From assembly GCF_012849375.1 (NCBI RefSeq), contig NZ_CP051684.1, positions 930,001 through 994,000 of the forward strand: a DNA stretch of 64,000 bases, read 5' to 3'. This document shows, piece by piece, positions 45,513 through 53,918 of this stretch. This stretch comes from Duganella dendranthematis. GTDB lineage: Bacteria > Pseudomonadota > Gammaproteobacteria > Burkholderiales > Burkholderiaceae_D. The translations under genes were made by a program, and so were the position numbers. The number at the start of each line of letters is the position of its first letter. Positions within the stretch are counted from its first letter, which is position 1. Under the pieces are notes generated by a model that saw only the letters and a program-made list of their open reading frames with translations, was not told the origin of the DNA and did no database searches.

Positions 45513-45962
45513 ATGAACACTGTAGACGTAAAAATCCTCGACCCGCGCATGAAGGACCAACTGCCGGCCTACGCCACCCCTGGTTCGGCGGGCCTGGACC
45601 TGCGCGCCTGCATCGACGCACCGATGGTGATCGAAGCCGGCCAGACCGTGCTGATTCCAACCGGCCTGGCGATCCACGTCGCCAATCCGGGCTATGCCGC
45701 CATGATCCTGCCGCGCAGCGGCATGGGCCACAAAAACGGCATCGTGCTGGGGAATCTGGTAGGCTTGATCGACTCCGACTATCAGGGTCAGTTGATGATT
45801 TCGACCTGGAATCGCGGTCACAGCGCCTTTACGCTGAACCCGATGGAGCGCCTGGCGCAGCTGATTATTGTGCCGGTGCTGCAAGTCGGCTTTAACGTTG
45901 TGGAAGAATTCGAATCGAGCGAGCGTGGTGTCGGCGGTTTCGGCAGCACCGGCAAACAATAA
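45513..45962 (+). CDS. dut: dUTP diphosphatase
   Basis: Dut hydrolyses dUTP to dUMP, keeping uracil out of DNA and supplying dTMP synthesis. The 149-residue trimeric-type protein has all five motifs: [42 protein letters not shown] and the flexible C-terminal loop [11 protein letters not shown]. The start codon abuts the coaBC stop, so the two are translationally coupled. Confidence 0.97.
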   Translation: MNTVDVKILDPRMKDQLPAYATPGSAGLDLRACIDAPMVIEAGQTVLIPTGLAIHVANPGYAAMILPRSGMGHKNGIVLGNLVGLIDSDYQGQLMISTWNRGHSAFTLNPMERLAQLIIVPVLQVGFNVVEEFESSERGVGGFGSTGKQ

Positions 45963-45982
45963 AATGGAGACGGAGTGCAGGG

Positions 45983-47071
45983 ATGAATATGACGAATAAA
46001 TTTGGCGCCTTCTCCCTGGTGGCTGCGAGCGCCTTGCTCTCCGCCTGCTCCACCTTTCAATCGCAACCGGCCGCGCCGGAACCTGCGCCGGCGGTGGTGA
46101 CGACCGTCACCGAAGCGCCGCCGGTGGTCACCGCCAAGATGGCCGCCGCGCGCCAGCAACTGAGCCAGATGGTGGCGCTGCAGGATCGCCTGTACCGCGT
46201 CGCCGGCCCGCTGCTGATCAACAACGCAGACCTGTGCCGCAACCAGGCGCGCAACCTGCTCGGCTTCACGGCCAAGAACAAATATTCGTACTCCGGCGAA
46301 TTCGTCGACGCCGCGCAAGCGGTGCTGAACTACGGCGACCGCCTGGAAGTAGCCAGCGTGCTGGCCGGCAGCGGCGCCGCCCGTGTCGGCCTGCGCAAGG
46401 GTGACGTACTGGTGGCCGCCGACGGCAAATTGCTGCCGGTGGGGACCAACGCGGAAACCGAAGCGGCTGCGGTACTCGGTCCACTGGTCAGCGCCAACAA
46501 GGTACTGACGCTGACCATCGCGCGCGGGGGCAACAACCAGCAGCTGCGGGTGCCGGTGACGCGCGCCTGCGCCTTCAAGATCGACATCGGCAACTCGGAC
46601 AATATCAACGCCTATTCCGACGGCCAGCGCGTGATGATCACGCGCGGCATGGTCAACTTTGCGCAGAGCGATGACGCCATCGCCTACGTGCTGGCCAAGG
46701 ACATCGCCCACAATGTGCTGGGCCACGCCGCCACCACCAAGCAGGCTTACACGGTGGGCAGCATCATCGACAACCTGGTGGCCGTGCGGCCTGATTTGTC
46801 GATGCTGATCGGCACCGCCGGCGTCAAGCCGATGCCGCAGGAGCTGGATGCGGCGGCCGACAACCTGTCGCTGTACATGGTGGCGCGCGCCGGCTACAAC
46901 GTCGATGGCGCGCGCGCCTTCTGGCAGCGCCTGGCCACGCAATATCCGGCCACCGTGTTGAACGGCTATACCGCCAACCACCCAGCCGTGGCCTATCGCC
47001 TGTCGACCATCGACAAGAGCGTGGCGGCGATCCGCAACAAACGGTCGGCCAAGCAGCCGCTGGTTCCTTAA
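45983..47071 (+). CDS. PDZ-containing lipoprotein with a degenerate M48 peptidase domain
   Basis: The 362-residue protein has a lipoprotein signal with lipobox LSAC and C22 as the lipidated residue. A PDZ-like segment (about 110-190: LEVASVLAGSGAARVGLRKGDVLVAADG) precedes a region like M48 metallopeptidases. There the zinc motif HExxH reads K239-D-I-A-H243 in VLAKDIAHNVLGH. The downstream third ligand region reads AADNLSLYMVARAGYN, where active members have an EAD. Two or three zinc-binding or catalytic residues are thus missing, while the surrounding fold is kept. It is most likely an inactive scaffold or binding protein in the envelope. It lies 20 bp after dut. Confidence 0.8.
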   Translation: MNMTNKFGAFSLVAASALLSACSTFQSQPAAPEPAPAVVTTVTEAPPVVTAKMAAARQQLSQMVALQDRLYRVAGPLLINNADLCRNQARNLLGFTAKNKYSYSGEFVDAAQAVLNYGDRLEVASVLAGSGAARVGLRKGDVLVAADGKLLPVGTNAETEAAAVLGPLVSANKVLTLTIARGGNNQQLRVPVTRACAFKIDIGNSDNINAYSDGQRVMITRGMVNFAQSDDAIAYVLAKDIAHNVLGHAATTKQAYTVGSIIDNLVAVRPDLSMLIGTAGVKPMPQELDAAADNLSLYMVARAGYNVDGARAFWQRLATQYPATVLNGYTANHPAVAYRLSTIDKSVAAIRNKRSAKQPLVP

Positions 47072-47086
47072 TCGAGAGATGACGCC

Positions 47087-47482
47087 ATGAACAAGTCCGG
47101 CCTGATCGCAATCATCCTGATGTTGGCGGCCGGCTCGGCCCAGGCGGCGCAGTGGGTGCGCGTGGGCGGCAACAAAACCGCCACCTACTACATCGACAAA
47201 GCCAGCGTGATCCCGATCGACAAGACGCGCAAGGCGTGGTCGATGCAAACCTATGCCCGCATGCAGAAGACGCCGGAGGGCAAGCTGTATAAGTCGGTGA
47301 AGATGCTGCACGTGTATGGCTGCGACGACCACACCACCACCCTGCTGGCGCAGGTCTATTATCCGGAAGCGATGGGCAAGGGCGAGCCGGTGGAGAACTA
47401 CAAGTTCGAAAAGTTCAACCCGGAAGACATTGTGCCTGACAGCCCGTTCGACGCCACGTTGGCCGCCGCCTGCAAAAGCTAG
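47087..47482 (+). CDS. Secreted Adhesin_E-like (surface-adhesin protein E) family protein
   Basis: The 131-residue protein has a clear signal peptide (MNKSGLIAIILMLAAGSAQA) with cleavage after AQA. The mature part (WVRVGGNKTATYYIDKASV, MLHVYGCDD) has the compact beta pattern and one Cys pair of the Adhesin_E family. Related proteins of beta-proteobacteria are named after a Haemophilus adhesin, but adhesion has not been shown for most. It lies 15 bp after the pseudo-protease lipoprotein. Its stop overlaps the stop of a small gene on the other strand. Confidence 0.75.
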   Translation: MNKSGLIAIILMLAAGSAQAAQWVRVGGNKTATYYIDKASVIPIDKTRKAWSMQTYARMQKTPEGKLYKSVKMLHVYGCDDHTTTLLAQVYYPEAMGKGEPVENYKFEKFNPEDIVPDSPFDATLAAACKS

Positions 47483-47607
47483 CCTGGGAAGTTGGGGAAC
47501 ACCGTCGCCATCAGCCAGGTCAGGCCGGCGCACAGCAGCACGGCAAAAATCAGCACGACCAGCAAACGGCCAAATTTGGGGGCGCCGTCATCTTCCTTAA
47601 GGGGCAT
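47479..47607 (-). CDS. 42-residue single-pass membrane protein
   Basis: The frame reads MPLKEDDGAPKFGRLL, then one hydrophobic segment VVLIFAVLLCAGLTWLM, then a short tail ATVFPNFPG. GGAG stands six bases before the ATG, which supports translation. It converges with the Adhesin_E-like gene and overlaps its stop codon by four bases. A soluble acidic/basic N-terminus and one membrane span suggest a small regulatory or scaffold membrane protein. I do not recognise a family. Confidence 0.65.
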   Translation of the reverse strand: MPLKEDDGAPKFGRLLVVLIFAVLLCAGLTWLMATVFPNFPG

Positions 47608-47657
47608 ACGCTTCTCCGGTGTCTGCAAGCTTTGATGAGCCGTAGTATATTCCATTC

Positions 47658-48680
47658 ATGGACTCTATCGACCTCGAAGTATTAAAAACCAGCGCCGCGT
47701 GGATCGCGGCCGGACGCCGCTGTGAGCTGATCACTGTCATCAAGACCTGGGGCTCCAGCCCGCGTCCGGTCGGCGCCACGCTGGCCATCTGCGAAGACGG
47801 CACGGTGGTCGGTTCGGTGTCAGGCGGCTGCATTGAAGACGATTTGATCGCGCGCGTGCGCGACGAAGGCATCCGCCGCACCATTCCGGAAATCGTCAGC
47901 TACGGCATTACCGCTGACGAAGCGCATCGTTTCGGCCTGCCTTGCGGCGGCACGATTGAACTGTCGATCGAGCCACTGTCGGCGCATAGCCGCATCGACG
48001 AACTGCTGGCGCGGCTGGAACAGCACGAACTGGTGCAGCGCCGGCTGGACCTGCGCAGCGGCGAAGTCGAACTGTCCAAGGCCGGCGCCGGCGCACAGAT
48101 GCAAGTCAGCGAGCAGGCCATGGTGACCTTGCACGGGCCGCGCTGGCGGCTGCTGATTATTGGCGCCGGCCAGCTGTCGCGCTTTCTGGCGCAGATTGCG
48201 CTGGCCATGGACTACAGCGTCACCGTCTGCGATCCGCGCGAGGAATATCGCGCCGGCTGGCATGTCGACGGCGTGCAGCTGGTGCACGACATGCCGGACG
48301 ACGTCGTGCTGGCAATGAACCTGGACCACCGCAGCGCGGTCGTCGCGCTGACCCACGATCCCAAGCTGGACGACCTGGCGCTGATGGAGGCGTTGAAGTC
48401 GGACGCGTTCTACGTCGGCGCCATCGGCTCGCGCGTGAACAACAGCAAGCGCCGCGAGCGACTGCTGGAATTCGACCTGACGCCGGAACAGCTGGCGCGA
48501 TTGCACGGGCCGATCGGTCTGTACATCGGCAGCAAGACGCCATCGGAAATCGCCATCTCCATCCTGGCCGAAATGACGGCCATCAAAAACGGCGTGCCGA
48601 CCAATCTGATCGTGCCGCACGCCGCCGCGCCGACCAAGGCCGGCGACGCGGTCTGCGTGGTGGACAGCGGCGCGGTATAG
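47658..48680 (+). CDS. XdhC family protein
   Basis: XdhC/CoxF proteins bind the molybdenum cofactor and help load it into xanthine dehydrogenase-type enzymes. The 340-residue protein has the N-terminal domain with SPRPVGATLAICEDG and SVSGGCIEDDL. The C-terminal Rossmann domain shows LIIGAGQLSRFLAQIA, DYSVTVCDPREEYR and VGAIGSRVNNSKRRERL. No molybdenum hydroxylase is encoded beside it. A palindromic repeat starts at the first base after the stop codon. Confidence 0.9.
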   Translation: MDSIDLEVLKTSAAWIAAGRRCELITVIKTWGSSPRPVGATLAICEDGTVVGSVSGGCIEDDLIARVRDEGIRRTIPEIVSYGITADEAHRFGLPCGGTIELSIEPLSAHSRIDELLARLEQHELVQRRLDLRSGEVELSKAGAGAQMQVSEQAMVTLHGPRWRLLIIGAGQLSRFLAQIALAMDYSVTVCDPREEYRAGWHVDGVQLVHDMPDDVVLAMNLDHRSAVVALTHDPKLDDLALMEALKSDAFYVGAIGSRVNNSKRRERLLEFDLTPEQLARLHGPIGLYIGSKTPSEIAISILAEMTAIKNGVPTNLIVPHAAAPTKAGDAVCVVDSGAV

Positions 48681-48741
48681 ACCCGCACGGCGGCATTCAA
48701 GGGTCTGACCCTGCGGGGTCAGACCCTGCCTCTACCGGGTG
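48681..48741. repeat. Palindromic repeat, copy 1, directly after the xdhC-family stop codon
   Basis: The element starts ACCCGCACGGCGGC (48681-48694), then GGGTCTGACCC (48701-48711) and GGGGTCAGACCC (48715-48726 region), which pair as a hairpin, and ends near an ACCGGGTG. A second copy with the same first 14 bases and the same palindrome is at 60072-60132. Confidence 0.8.
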
Positions 48742-48861
48742 AATATGCGGCTAACTTAAACTTTCAATTCAAAAGCAAGAATCGGCTGGTTTGCTGCGCG
48801 CGCTTAAGCGACAATAGCGCGGCTGGGGTACGCCGCCCCCGCTCAACCCACTGGAACCCGC

Positions 48862-49746
48862 ATGAGCACCGCCAACCTGTTACGCCTCATCCTGCTCGCC
48901 GCCATCTGGGGCGGCTCCTTCCTCTTCATGCGCATCGCCGCGCCGGTGCTGGGCGCTGCGGTGCTGATCGAATACCGCGTGCTGTTCGCCGCCATCTTCC
49001 TCGCAATCGTCGGCGTATTCCTGAAAAAATCCCTGATGTGGAAGCAGCACTGGAAGCACTTCTTCATTCTCGGCCTGTTCAACTCCGCCCTGCCCTTTTT
49101 GATGTTCGCCTTCGCCGCGCGCACCCTGTCGGCCTCCGTGCTGGCGGTGCTGAACGCCACCACGCCGCTGTGGGGCACGCTAATCGCCGCCATCTGGTCG
49201 CGCACCATGGTCAGCGGCAAAGTGCTGATGGGCCTCGGACTGGGTACCTGCGGCGTCGCCCTGCTGGTCGGCTTTGACCACGTCAGCACCAAGCCAGGCG
49301 CCGGCATCGCCATCGCCGCCGTGCTGTTCGCCTCATTCAATTACGGCATCGCCAGCAACTACGCCAAGCAGGCCAAGGCGGTCGAACCGTTCGCCAATGC
49401 GCATGGTTCGATGTGGGCCTCGGCGCTGCTGGTGCTGCCGGTAGTGCCGTTCTTCCCGGCGCCGGCCGAGCCGACCATCGGCATCATGAGCGCGGTGATC
49501 GCGCTGGCGGTGCTGTGCAGCGGCGTGGCTTACCTGATTTACTTCCGCCTGATCCAGGATGTCGGCCCGTCGTCCGCATTGACCGTGACGTTCCTCAGTC
49601 CTTTGTTCGGCATTTTGTGGGGCGTCATGTTCCTCGGCGAGACGGTCGGCTGGTACACCTTCGCAGGCGCCGCCATCGTCATCACCGGCACCGCGCTGGT
49701 AACTGGATTCCGCCCAAGCTTCCGCCTGAAACCGCGCACCGCATGA
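48862..49746 (+). CDS. DMT superfamily (EamA) transporter
   Basis: The 294-residue membrane protein has ten predicted segments in two EamA halves. Typical stretches are LAAIWGGSFLFMRIAAP at the start and FLSPLFGILWGVMFLGETV in the second half. Family members export amino acids or other small metabolites; the substrate cannot be told. Its stop overlaps the start of the DNA glycosylase gene (ATGA at 49743-49746). Confidence 0.88.
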   Translation: MSTANLLRLILLAAIWGGSFLFMRIAAPVLGAAVLIEYRVLFAAIFLAIVGVFLKKSLMWKQHWKHFFILGLFNSALPFLMFAFAARTLSASVLAVLNATTPLWGTLIAAIWSRTMVSGKVLMGLGLGTCGVALLVGFDHVSTKPGAGIAIAAVLFASFNYGIASNYAKQAKAVEPFANAHGSMWASALLVLPVVPFFPAPAEPTIGIMSAVIALAVLCSGVAYLIYFRLIQDVGPSSALTVTFLSPLFGILWGVMFLGETVGWYTFAGAAIVITGTALVTGFRPSFRLKPRTA

Positions 49747-50630
49747 AGCCCTACACGCTGCCGCTGCCGGACGACTACCGCGTCGACGACGTGCTGGCTT
49801 TCCACCGCCGCGACACCGAAAGCGTCGCCGAGGAAGTCAGCGCTGAGCGCTTTCGCAAAGGCATGCTGCTGGACGGCATACCGGTCGTGCTGGACATCGC
49901 GCTGTCGTCTTCCTCCGCACAGGTGACTGTGCATGCAGACGCCAAACTGACCGCAGCAGCACAGCAGCAAGCTCGCGACGCCGTCCTGAATATCCTCGGA
50001 CTGCGCATCGATCCCGCGCCGTTCTACACCTTCGTGAAAAAGGACAAACTCTTTGCCGCGCTGGCGCGCAAGCAGCCCGGCTTGCGCATCGTGCAATCGG
50101 CCACCGTATTCGAGGCGCTGACGTGGGCCATCATCGGCCAGCAGATCAACCTGTCGTTTGCGATCGCGCTACGCCGCACCTTCATCCTGCTGGCCGGCCG
50201 TCAGCACAGCAGCGGCTTGTGGTGCTATCCCGACGCCCACCGCGCCGCCGCATTGACGCTGGAAGACCTCACCAGCCGCAAATTCTCGCGTGCCAAGGCC
50301 GAAACCATCCTACGCCTGGCCGCGCTGATCACCAACGGCGAACTGCGGCTGGAACCGGCGGACGACAACAGCATCGATCAGATCTCGGCCGCGCTGCTGG
50401 CGGTCAAAGGCATCGGTCCGTGGACCGTCAACTACGGCCTGCTGCGCGGCTACGGACATGCCGACTGCTCGCTGCATGGCGATGTCGCCGTGCGCGCCGC
50501 GCTGCAAACGCTGCTCGGCGAAGACGTCAAACCGGGCATCAAACGCACCGAAGAAATTCTCGCCCGCTACAGCCCTCACCGCACCATGGCCGCCGCCCAC
50601 CTGTGGGCCAGCCTGCACCCACGCGACTAA
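49743..50630 (+). CDS. DNA-3-methyladenine glycosylase II (AlkA type)
   Basis: AlkA-type enzymes remove alkylated bases in DNA repair. The 295-residue protein has an N-terminal AlkA_N-like domain (about 1-95) and an HhH-GPD domain. That domain includes ALTWAIIGQQINLSFAIALR, the hairpin LLAVKGIGPWTVNYGLLRGYG and the catalytic Asp in SLHGDVAVRAAL. The start ATG overlaps the transporter stop. The next gene is a methyltransferase with its own MerR-type promoter. Confidence 0.88.
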   Translation: MKPYTLPLPDDYRVDDVLAFHRRDTESVAEEVSAERFRKGMLLDGIPVVLDIALSSSSAQVTVHADAKLTAAAQQQARDAVLNILGLRIDPAPFYTFVKKDKLFAALARKQPGLRIVQSATVFEALTWAIIGQQINLSFAIALRRTFILLAGRQHSSGLWCYPDAHRAAALTLEDLTSRKFSRAKAETILRLAALITNGELRLEPADDNSIDQISAALLAVKGIGPWTVNYGLLRGYGHADCSLHGDVAVRAALQTLLGEDVKPGIKRTEEILARYSPHRTMAAAHLWASLHPRD

Positions 50631-50637
50631 ATTCCGC

Positions 50638-50668
50638 TTGAGCCTCACGTAACGTCAGGCTTTACGCT
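50638..50668 (+). promoter_or_regulatory. MerR-type promoter with 19-bp spacer and dyad operator, upstream of the methyltransferase gene
   Basis: -35 TTGAGC (50638-50643) and -10 TACGCT (50663-50668) are separated by 19 bp, not 17. The spacer carries a near-perfect dyad, GCCTCACGT with ACGTCAGGC. A long spacer with a centred dyad is the hallmark of promoters activated by MerR-family proteins through DNA distortion. A MerR-family gene lies one gene downstream (51519). Confidence 0.7.
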
Positions 50669-50695
50669 CTTCTCATCAACTACAAGGAGAGCACA

Positions 50696-51508
50696 ATGCA
50701 GAAGCCCAGCGCCTGGATCACCGCCACCGCCCGCGCCGCCCACCAGCTGTACGACCAGCCACTGATCCTGAACGACCCGCTGGCCGTGCGCCTGCTGGGC
50801 GCGGAACGCGAGGCCGAACTGCGCGCCGACGCCCAGCGCCAGCAGCATCCGCTGGCCGTTGCCATGCGCGCCACCATGGCGGTCCGTGCGCGATTGGCGG
50901 AAGACAGCTGGCTGACGGCGCAAGCGCGCGGCATGCAGCAATACGTCATCCTCGGCGCGGGCCTCGACACCTACGCCTACCGCGCCGAACACACAGCGCA
51001 CATCTACGAAGTCGATCTGCCAGCCATGCAGCAGTGGAAGCGCGACTGCCTGCGTGCCGCCGATATCAGCGAACCGGCCAACGTGCGCTACACCGCCACC
51101 GACTTCACCGACGGCAGCCTGCTGGAAGACTTGCAACAGCAAGGCTTCGACGCCGCGCACCCGGCGTGCTTCTCGTGGCTGGGCGTCAGCATGTATCTGC
51201 GGCCGGATGAAGTCATGCGCACCTTGCGCGACATCGCCGACTGCGCGCCCGGCAGCAGCATCGTGTTCGACTACTGCGTGCAGCGCCGCCACCTCAACGA
51301 CAACGAACGCGCTGGCCTGGACTTCGTCGCCGCCGCGCTGGCGGCGCAAGGCGAACCTTTACAGAGCAGCTTTGAGCCGCCGCTGCTGGAACACATGCTG
51401 CGCCATCACGGCTATCGCCACATCGAACATTTCGGCGCGGAGGAATTGAGTGCGCTGTATGGTCCGCGCCTGAGCGGGATTTTCCGCCTGGTTCGCGCCA
51501 CGGTTTAA
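50696..51508 (+). CDS. SAM-dependent methyltransferase, leucine carboxyl methyltransferase (LCM)-like
   Basis: The 270-residue protein has the LCM-family features: an N-terminal WITATARAAHQLYDQPLILNDPLAVRLLG, the SAM-binding motif QYVILGAGLDTYAYR, VDLPAMQQWKR, and FSWLGVSMYL. Bacterial members of this group are often of unknown substrate. AAGGAG precedes the start. The MerR-type promoter upstream and the MerR gene ten bases downstream point to a regulated, possibly drug- or metabolite-induced enzyme. Confidence 0.85.
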   Translation: MQKPSAWITATARAAHQLYDQPLILNDPLAVRLLGAEREAELRADAQRQQHPLAVAMRATMAVRARLAEDSWLTAQARGMQQYVILGAGLDTYAYRAEHTAHIYEVDLPAMQQWKRDCLRAADISEPANVRYTATDFTDGSLLEDLQQQGFDAAHPACFSWLGVSMYLRPDEVMRTLRDIADCAPGSSIVFDYCVQRRHLNDNERAGLDFVAAALAAQGEPLQSSFEPPLLEHMLRHHGYRHIEHFGAEELSALYGPRLSGIFRLVRATV

Positions 51509-51518
51509 ACTACGGGGC

Positions 51519-52553
51519 ATGGAAAAAACCGTACTGAAAATCGGCGAACTGGCCGCACGCTCCGGCCTCACGGTGCGCGCGCTGCACCACTACGACAGCA
51601 TCGAACTGCTGACGCCATCGGCGCGCGCCGATTCCGGCTATCGTCTCTACAACCGCGACGACGTCGAACGCCTGCACAAGATCCAGGCGCTGCGCAAATT
51701 CGGCATGTCGCTGGCGGACATCGCCACCTTCCTCGCCAGTCCGGATGCGCAGTTTGCCGACATCGTCGCGCAGCAGATCGTCGCGCTGGACCAGCAGATC
51801 AAGCAGGCCAGCACACTGCGTGATCAACTCAGCCTGTTACAGCGGCAGATGCCGAGTGAGGAGGCGCCGGCATTGGAAGACTGGCTGGGCGCGCTCGAAC
51901 ACATGAAGCTGTACGAACAATACTTTACGCCGGAGGAATTGCGCCGGCTGCCGTTCTGGCAGCAGAGCGCACGCCGCAACGCCAGGTGGCGCGGGATGGT
52001 AAACGAGCTGCAATCGCTGATGGAGCGCGGCGTCGCCACCGACAGTGAAGAGGCCAGCGCCTTGTCCCAGCGCTGGATGGAGACACTGGAACACGACACC
52101 GCCACCAATCCCGCCTTCGCCCACCGCATGACGCAGTTGCTGCAACAAGAACGCGCGGAAGGCCGCCGTTCGCCGATTACCGAAGAGATGCAACTCTACA
52201 TCGGCGCCGCCTTCAACGCCCGCAAGATGGCGCTGTACGCGAAATACCTCAACGACGACGAGTTGCACTACCTGCGCGAGCACAGCCGCAAGTATCAGCA
52301 GGAATGGATACTGCTGTTCATTGAAGTCCACAAGCAGATGGAGCAAGGCGTACCGCCGGAAGCGCCGTCGTCGCAAGCGCTGGCGCAAGAGTGGATGCGC
52401 CTGTTCCACGCGCGCGCCGGCAGCGATCCGCAGACGCAGGCAAAAATCCGCCACGCCCACGAAGCCGAGCCCGAGCTGCTGAAAGGCACCTGGGTCAGCA
52501 AGGACACCATCGCCTTCATCCGTCAGGCCGTGGCCGCTTGCGGCGCAGGTTGA
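51519..52553 (+). CDS. MerR family transcriptional regulator
   Basis: The 344-residue protein has the N-terminal MerR winged helix: LKIGELAARSGLTVRALHHYD, then SGYRLYNRDDVERLHKIQALRKFGMSL. A coiled dimerisation helix follows. The long C-terminal part (about 130-344) resembles TipAS-like ligand domains, with Trp/Tyr-rich helices. It begins ten bases after the methyltransferase gene and probably activates the 19-bp-spacer promoter at 50638-50668. The effector is unknown. Confidence 0.88.
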   Translation: MEKTVLKIGELAARSGLTVRALHHYDSIELLTPSARADSGYRLYNRDDVERLHKIQALRKFGMSLADIATFLASPDAQFADIVAQQIVALDQQIKQASTLRDQLSLLQRQMPSEEAPALEDWLGALEHMKLYEQYFTPEELRRLPFWQQSARRNARWRGMVNELQSLMERGVATDSEEASALSQRWMETLEHDTATNPAFAHRMTQLLQQERAEGRRSPITEEMQLYIGAAFNARKMALYAKYLNDDELHYLREHSRKYQQEWILLFIEVHKQMEQGVPPEAPSSQALAQEWMRLFHARAGSDPQTQAKIRHAHEAEPELLKGTWVSKDTIAFIRQAVAACGAG

Positions 52554-52599
52554 TACGGCATAAAGTAAAAGCCCAATCCCCGTTCTATGATGGTGTCTT

Positions 52600-53067
52600 A
52601 TGGACGATCATCTCAACAACCTCTACGAATCCGACGCCCTGATCTGGACCGAAACCCAGATCGCGCTGCTGCGCGCCGGCAAATTCGATCAGCTGGATCT
52701 GGAAAACATCATTTCAGAACTAGGATACCAAGTGCGAAAAGACAAACGTCAGGTGGCGCACCGCATGGTGGGTTTGCTCAGCCATCTGCTGAAATACCAA
52801 TACCAGCCGCAACGCATCAGCAAAAGCTGGATCCACACCATCCACAACCACCGCATGAAGATCGGCGGGATAATCAAGCAGATGCCTAGCCTGGCGCCAG
52901 TGCTCGCCGAATACATCATGGACGCGTATCCCCGGGCGGTGCGGGAGGCCGCACTGGAAACGCGATTGCCGCCGTCCATCTTTCCCAGGAAATGTCCTTT
53001 CTCGCAACAGCAAATCTTTGACGAAGATTTTTTCCCCGGCGAAAACGAAAAAGCCGTTGAACCTTAA
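52600..53067 (+). CDS. DUF29 family protein
   Basis: The 155-residue protein matches the DUF29 family, with LYESDALIWTETQIALLRAGKFDQLDLENIISEL near the start and LLSHLLKYQYQP in the middle. Function is unknown; family members occur in cyanobacteria and proteobacteria, often in accessory positions. The last coding bases and stop codon lie inside an intrinsic terminator shared with the tRNA on the other strand. Confidence 0.88.
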   Translation: MDDHLNNLYESDALIWTETQIALLRAGKFDQLDLENIISELGYQVRKDKRQVAHRMVGLLSHLLKYQYQPQRISKSWIHTIHNHRMKIGGIIKQMPSLAPVLAEYIMDAYPRAVREAALETRLPPSIFPRKCPFSQQQIFDEDFFPGENEKAVEP

Positions 53068-53084
53068 CGGTATCAACGGCTTTT
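53049..53084. terminator. Bidirectional intrinsic terminator between DUF29 gene and tRNA-fMet
   Basis: AAAAGCCGTTGA (53049-53060) pairs perfectly with TCAACGGCTTTT (53073-53084), with a 12-base loop. It overlaps the DUF29 stop codon (53065-53067). On the minus strand it ends the tRNA transcript six bases after the CCA end. Confidence 0.88.
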
Positions 53085-53089
53085 GAATT

Positions 53090-53166
53090 TGGTTGCGGGG
53101 ACAGGATTTGAACCTGTGACCTTCGGGTTATGAGCCCGACGAGCTGCCAGACTGCTCCACCCCGCG
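53090..53166 (-). tRNA. Initiator tRNA-fMet (CAT)
   Basis: The 77-base gene folds as a full cloverleaf with encoded CCA. The acceptor stem has the C1-A72 mismatch and the anticodon stem has three G-C pairs (TCGGG-CTCATAA-CCCGA), both marks of an initiator tRNA. Anticodon is CAT. Confidence 0.97.
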
Positions 53167-53179
53167 TCTGTATGCATGT

Positions 53180-53208
53180 ATTATAGGGCAGATCAGGTGA
53201 TTAGGCAA
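53180..53208 (-). promoter_or_regulatory. Promoter of initiator tRNA
   Basis: On the minus strand -35 TTGCCT (53203-53208) and a perfect -10 TATAAT (53180-53185) are spaced 17 bp, with a start just before the tRNA. Confidence 0.85.
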
Positions 53209-53327
53209 TATTAATCCTTGAATCCGGCACGATAGATCGAATAAATGCTGAGCCGCGTCCGTAGCGGGCGTGCCGTAGCAGGGGCAATCGGTGTAAAGTA
53301 AGCATAAACCGACCTCACTACTAGCTT

Positions 53328-53909
53328 ATGAAATTCTGTTCCGAATGCGCCTCCCCTGTCAGCCTCAGCATCCCAGCTGGCGATAACCGTCCCCGCTATG
53401 TGTGCAGCCAGTGCGCGACCATCCATTACCAGAATCCGAAAATGGTGCTCGGCTCGATCCCGGTCTGGGAACGCGACGGCGAACTGAAGGTGCTGCTGTG
53501 CAAGCGCGCCATCGAGCCGCGCCATGGCTACTGGACGCTGCCGGCCGGCTTCATGGAAAACAATGAGACCACCGGCGAGGCCGCCATCCGCGAAACCGAG
53601 GAAGAAGCTGGCGCCAATATCAAGCTTGGCAATCTGTTCAGCTTGCTCAACGTGGCGCGCGTGCACCAGGTGCATATGTTTTACCTGGCCGAGCTGCTGG
53701 ACCTCGACTTCGCCCCCGGCGAGGAAAGCCTGGACGTGCGGCTGTTCACCGAAAGCGAGATCCCGTGGGACGACCTGGCCTTCCCCACCATCCGCACCAC
53801 GCTGGAACTGTTCTTCGCCGACCGCGTCAAGATCCGCGAAGGCGGCGGCTACGGCTTCCACACCCAGGACATCACGCGCCCCATGCGCTCCGACGACCAG
53901 CCAACCTGA
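53328..53909 (+). CDS. NUDIX hydrolase with N-terminal zinc ribbon
   Basis: The 193-residue protein starts with a zinc ribbon, Cys-x2-Cys in KFCSECASP and a second pair in YVCSQCAT. The Nudix box is complete, from GFMENNETTGEAAIRETEEEAG. This architecture resembles NudC-related hydrolases that cut nucleoside diphosphate links. The exact substrate is unknown. It precedes aat by nine bases, so it may be co-transcribed with the protein-tagging genes. Confidence 0.9.
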   Translation: MKFCSECASPVSLSIPAGDNRPRYVCSQCATIHYQNPKMVLGSIPVWERDGELKVLLCKRAIEPRHGYWTLPAGFMENNETTGEAAIRETEEEAGANIKLGNLFSLLNVARVHQVHMFYLAELLDLDFAPGEESLDVRLFTESEIPWDDLAFPTIRTTLELFFADRVKIREGGGYGFHTQDITRPMRSDDQPT

Positions 53910-53918
53910 CGCGGCCGC

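Noticed and set aside
53211..53861. Minus-strand frame opposite the NUDIX gene
   Set aside because: The plus-strand NUDIX box and zinc ribbon are complete; the antisense frame has no recognisable features.
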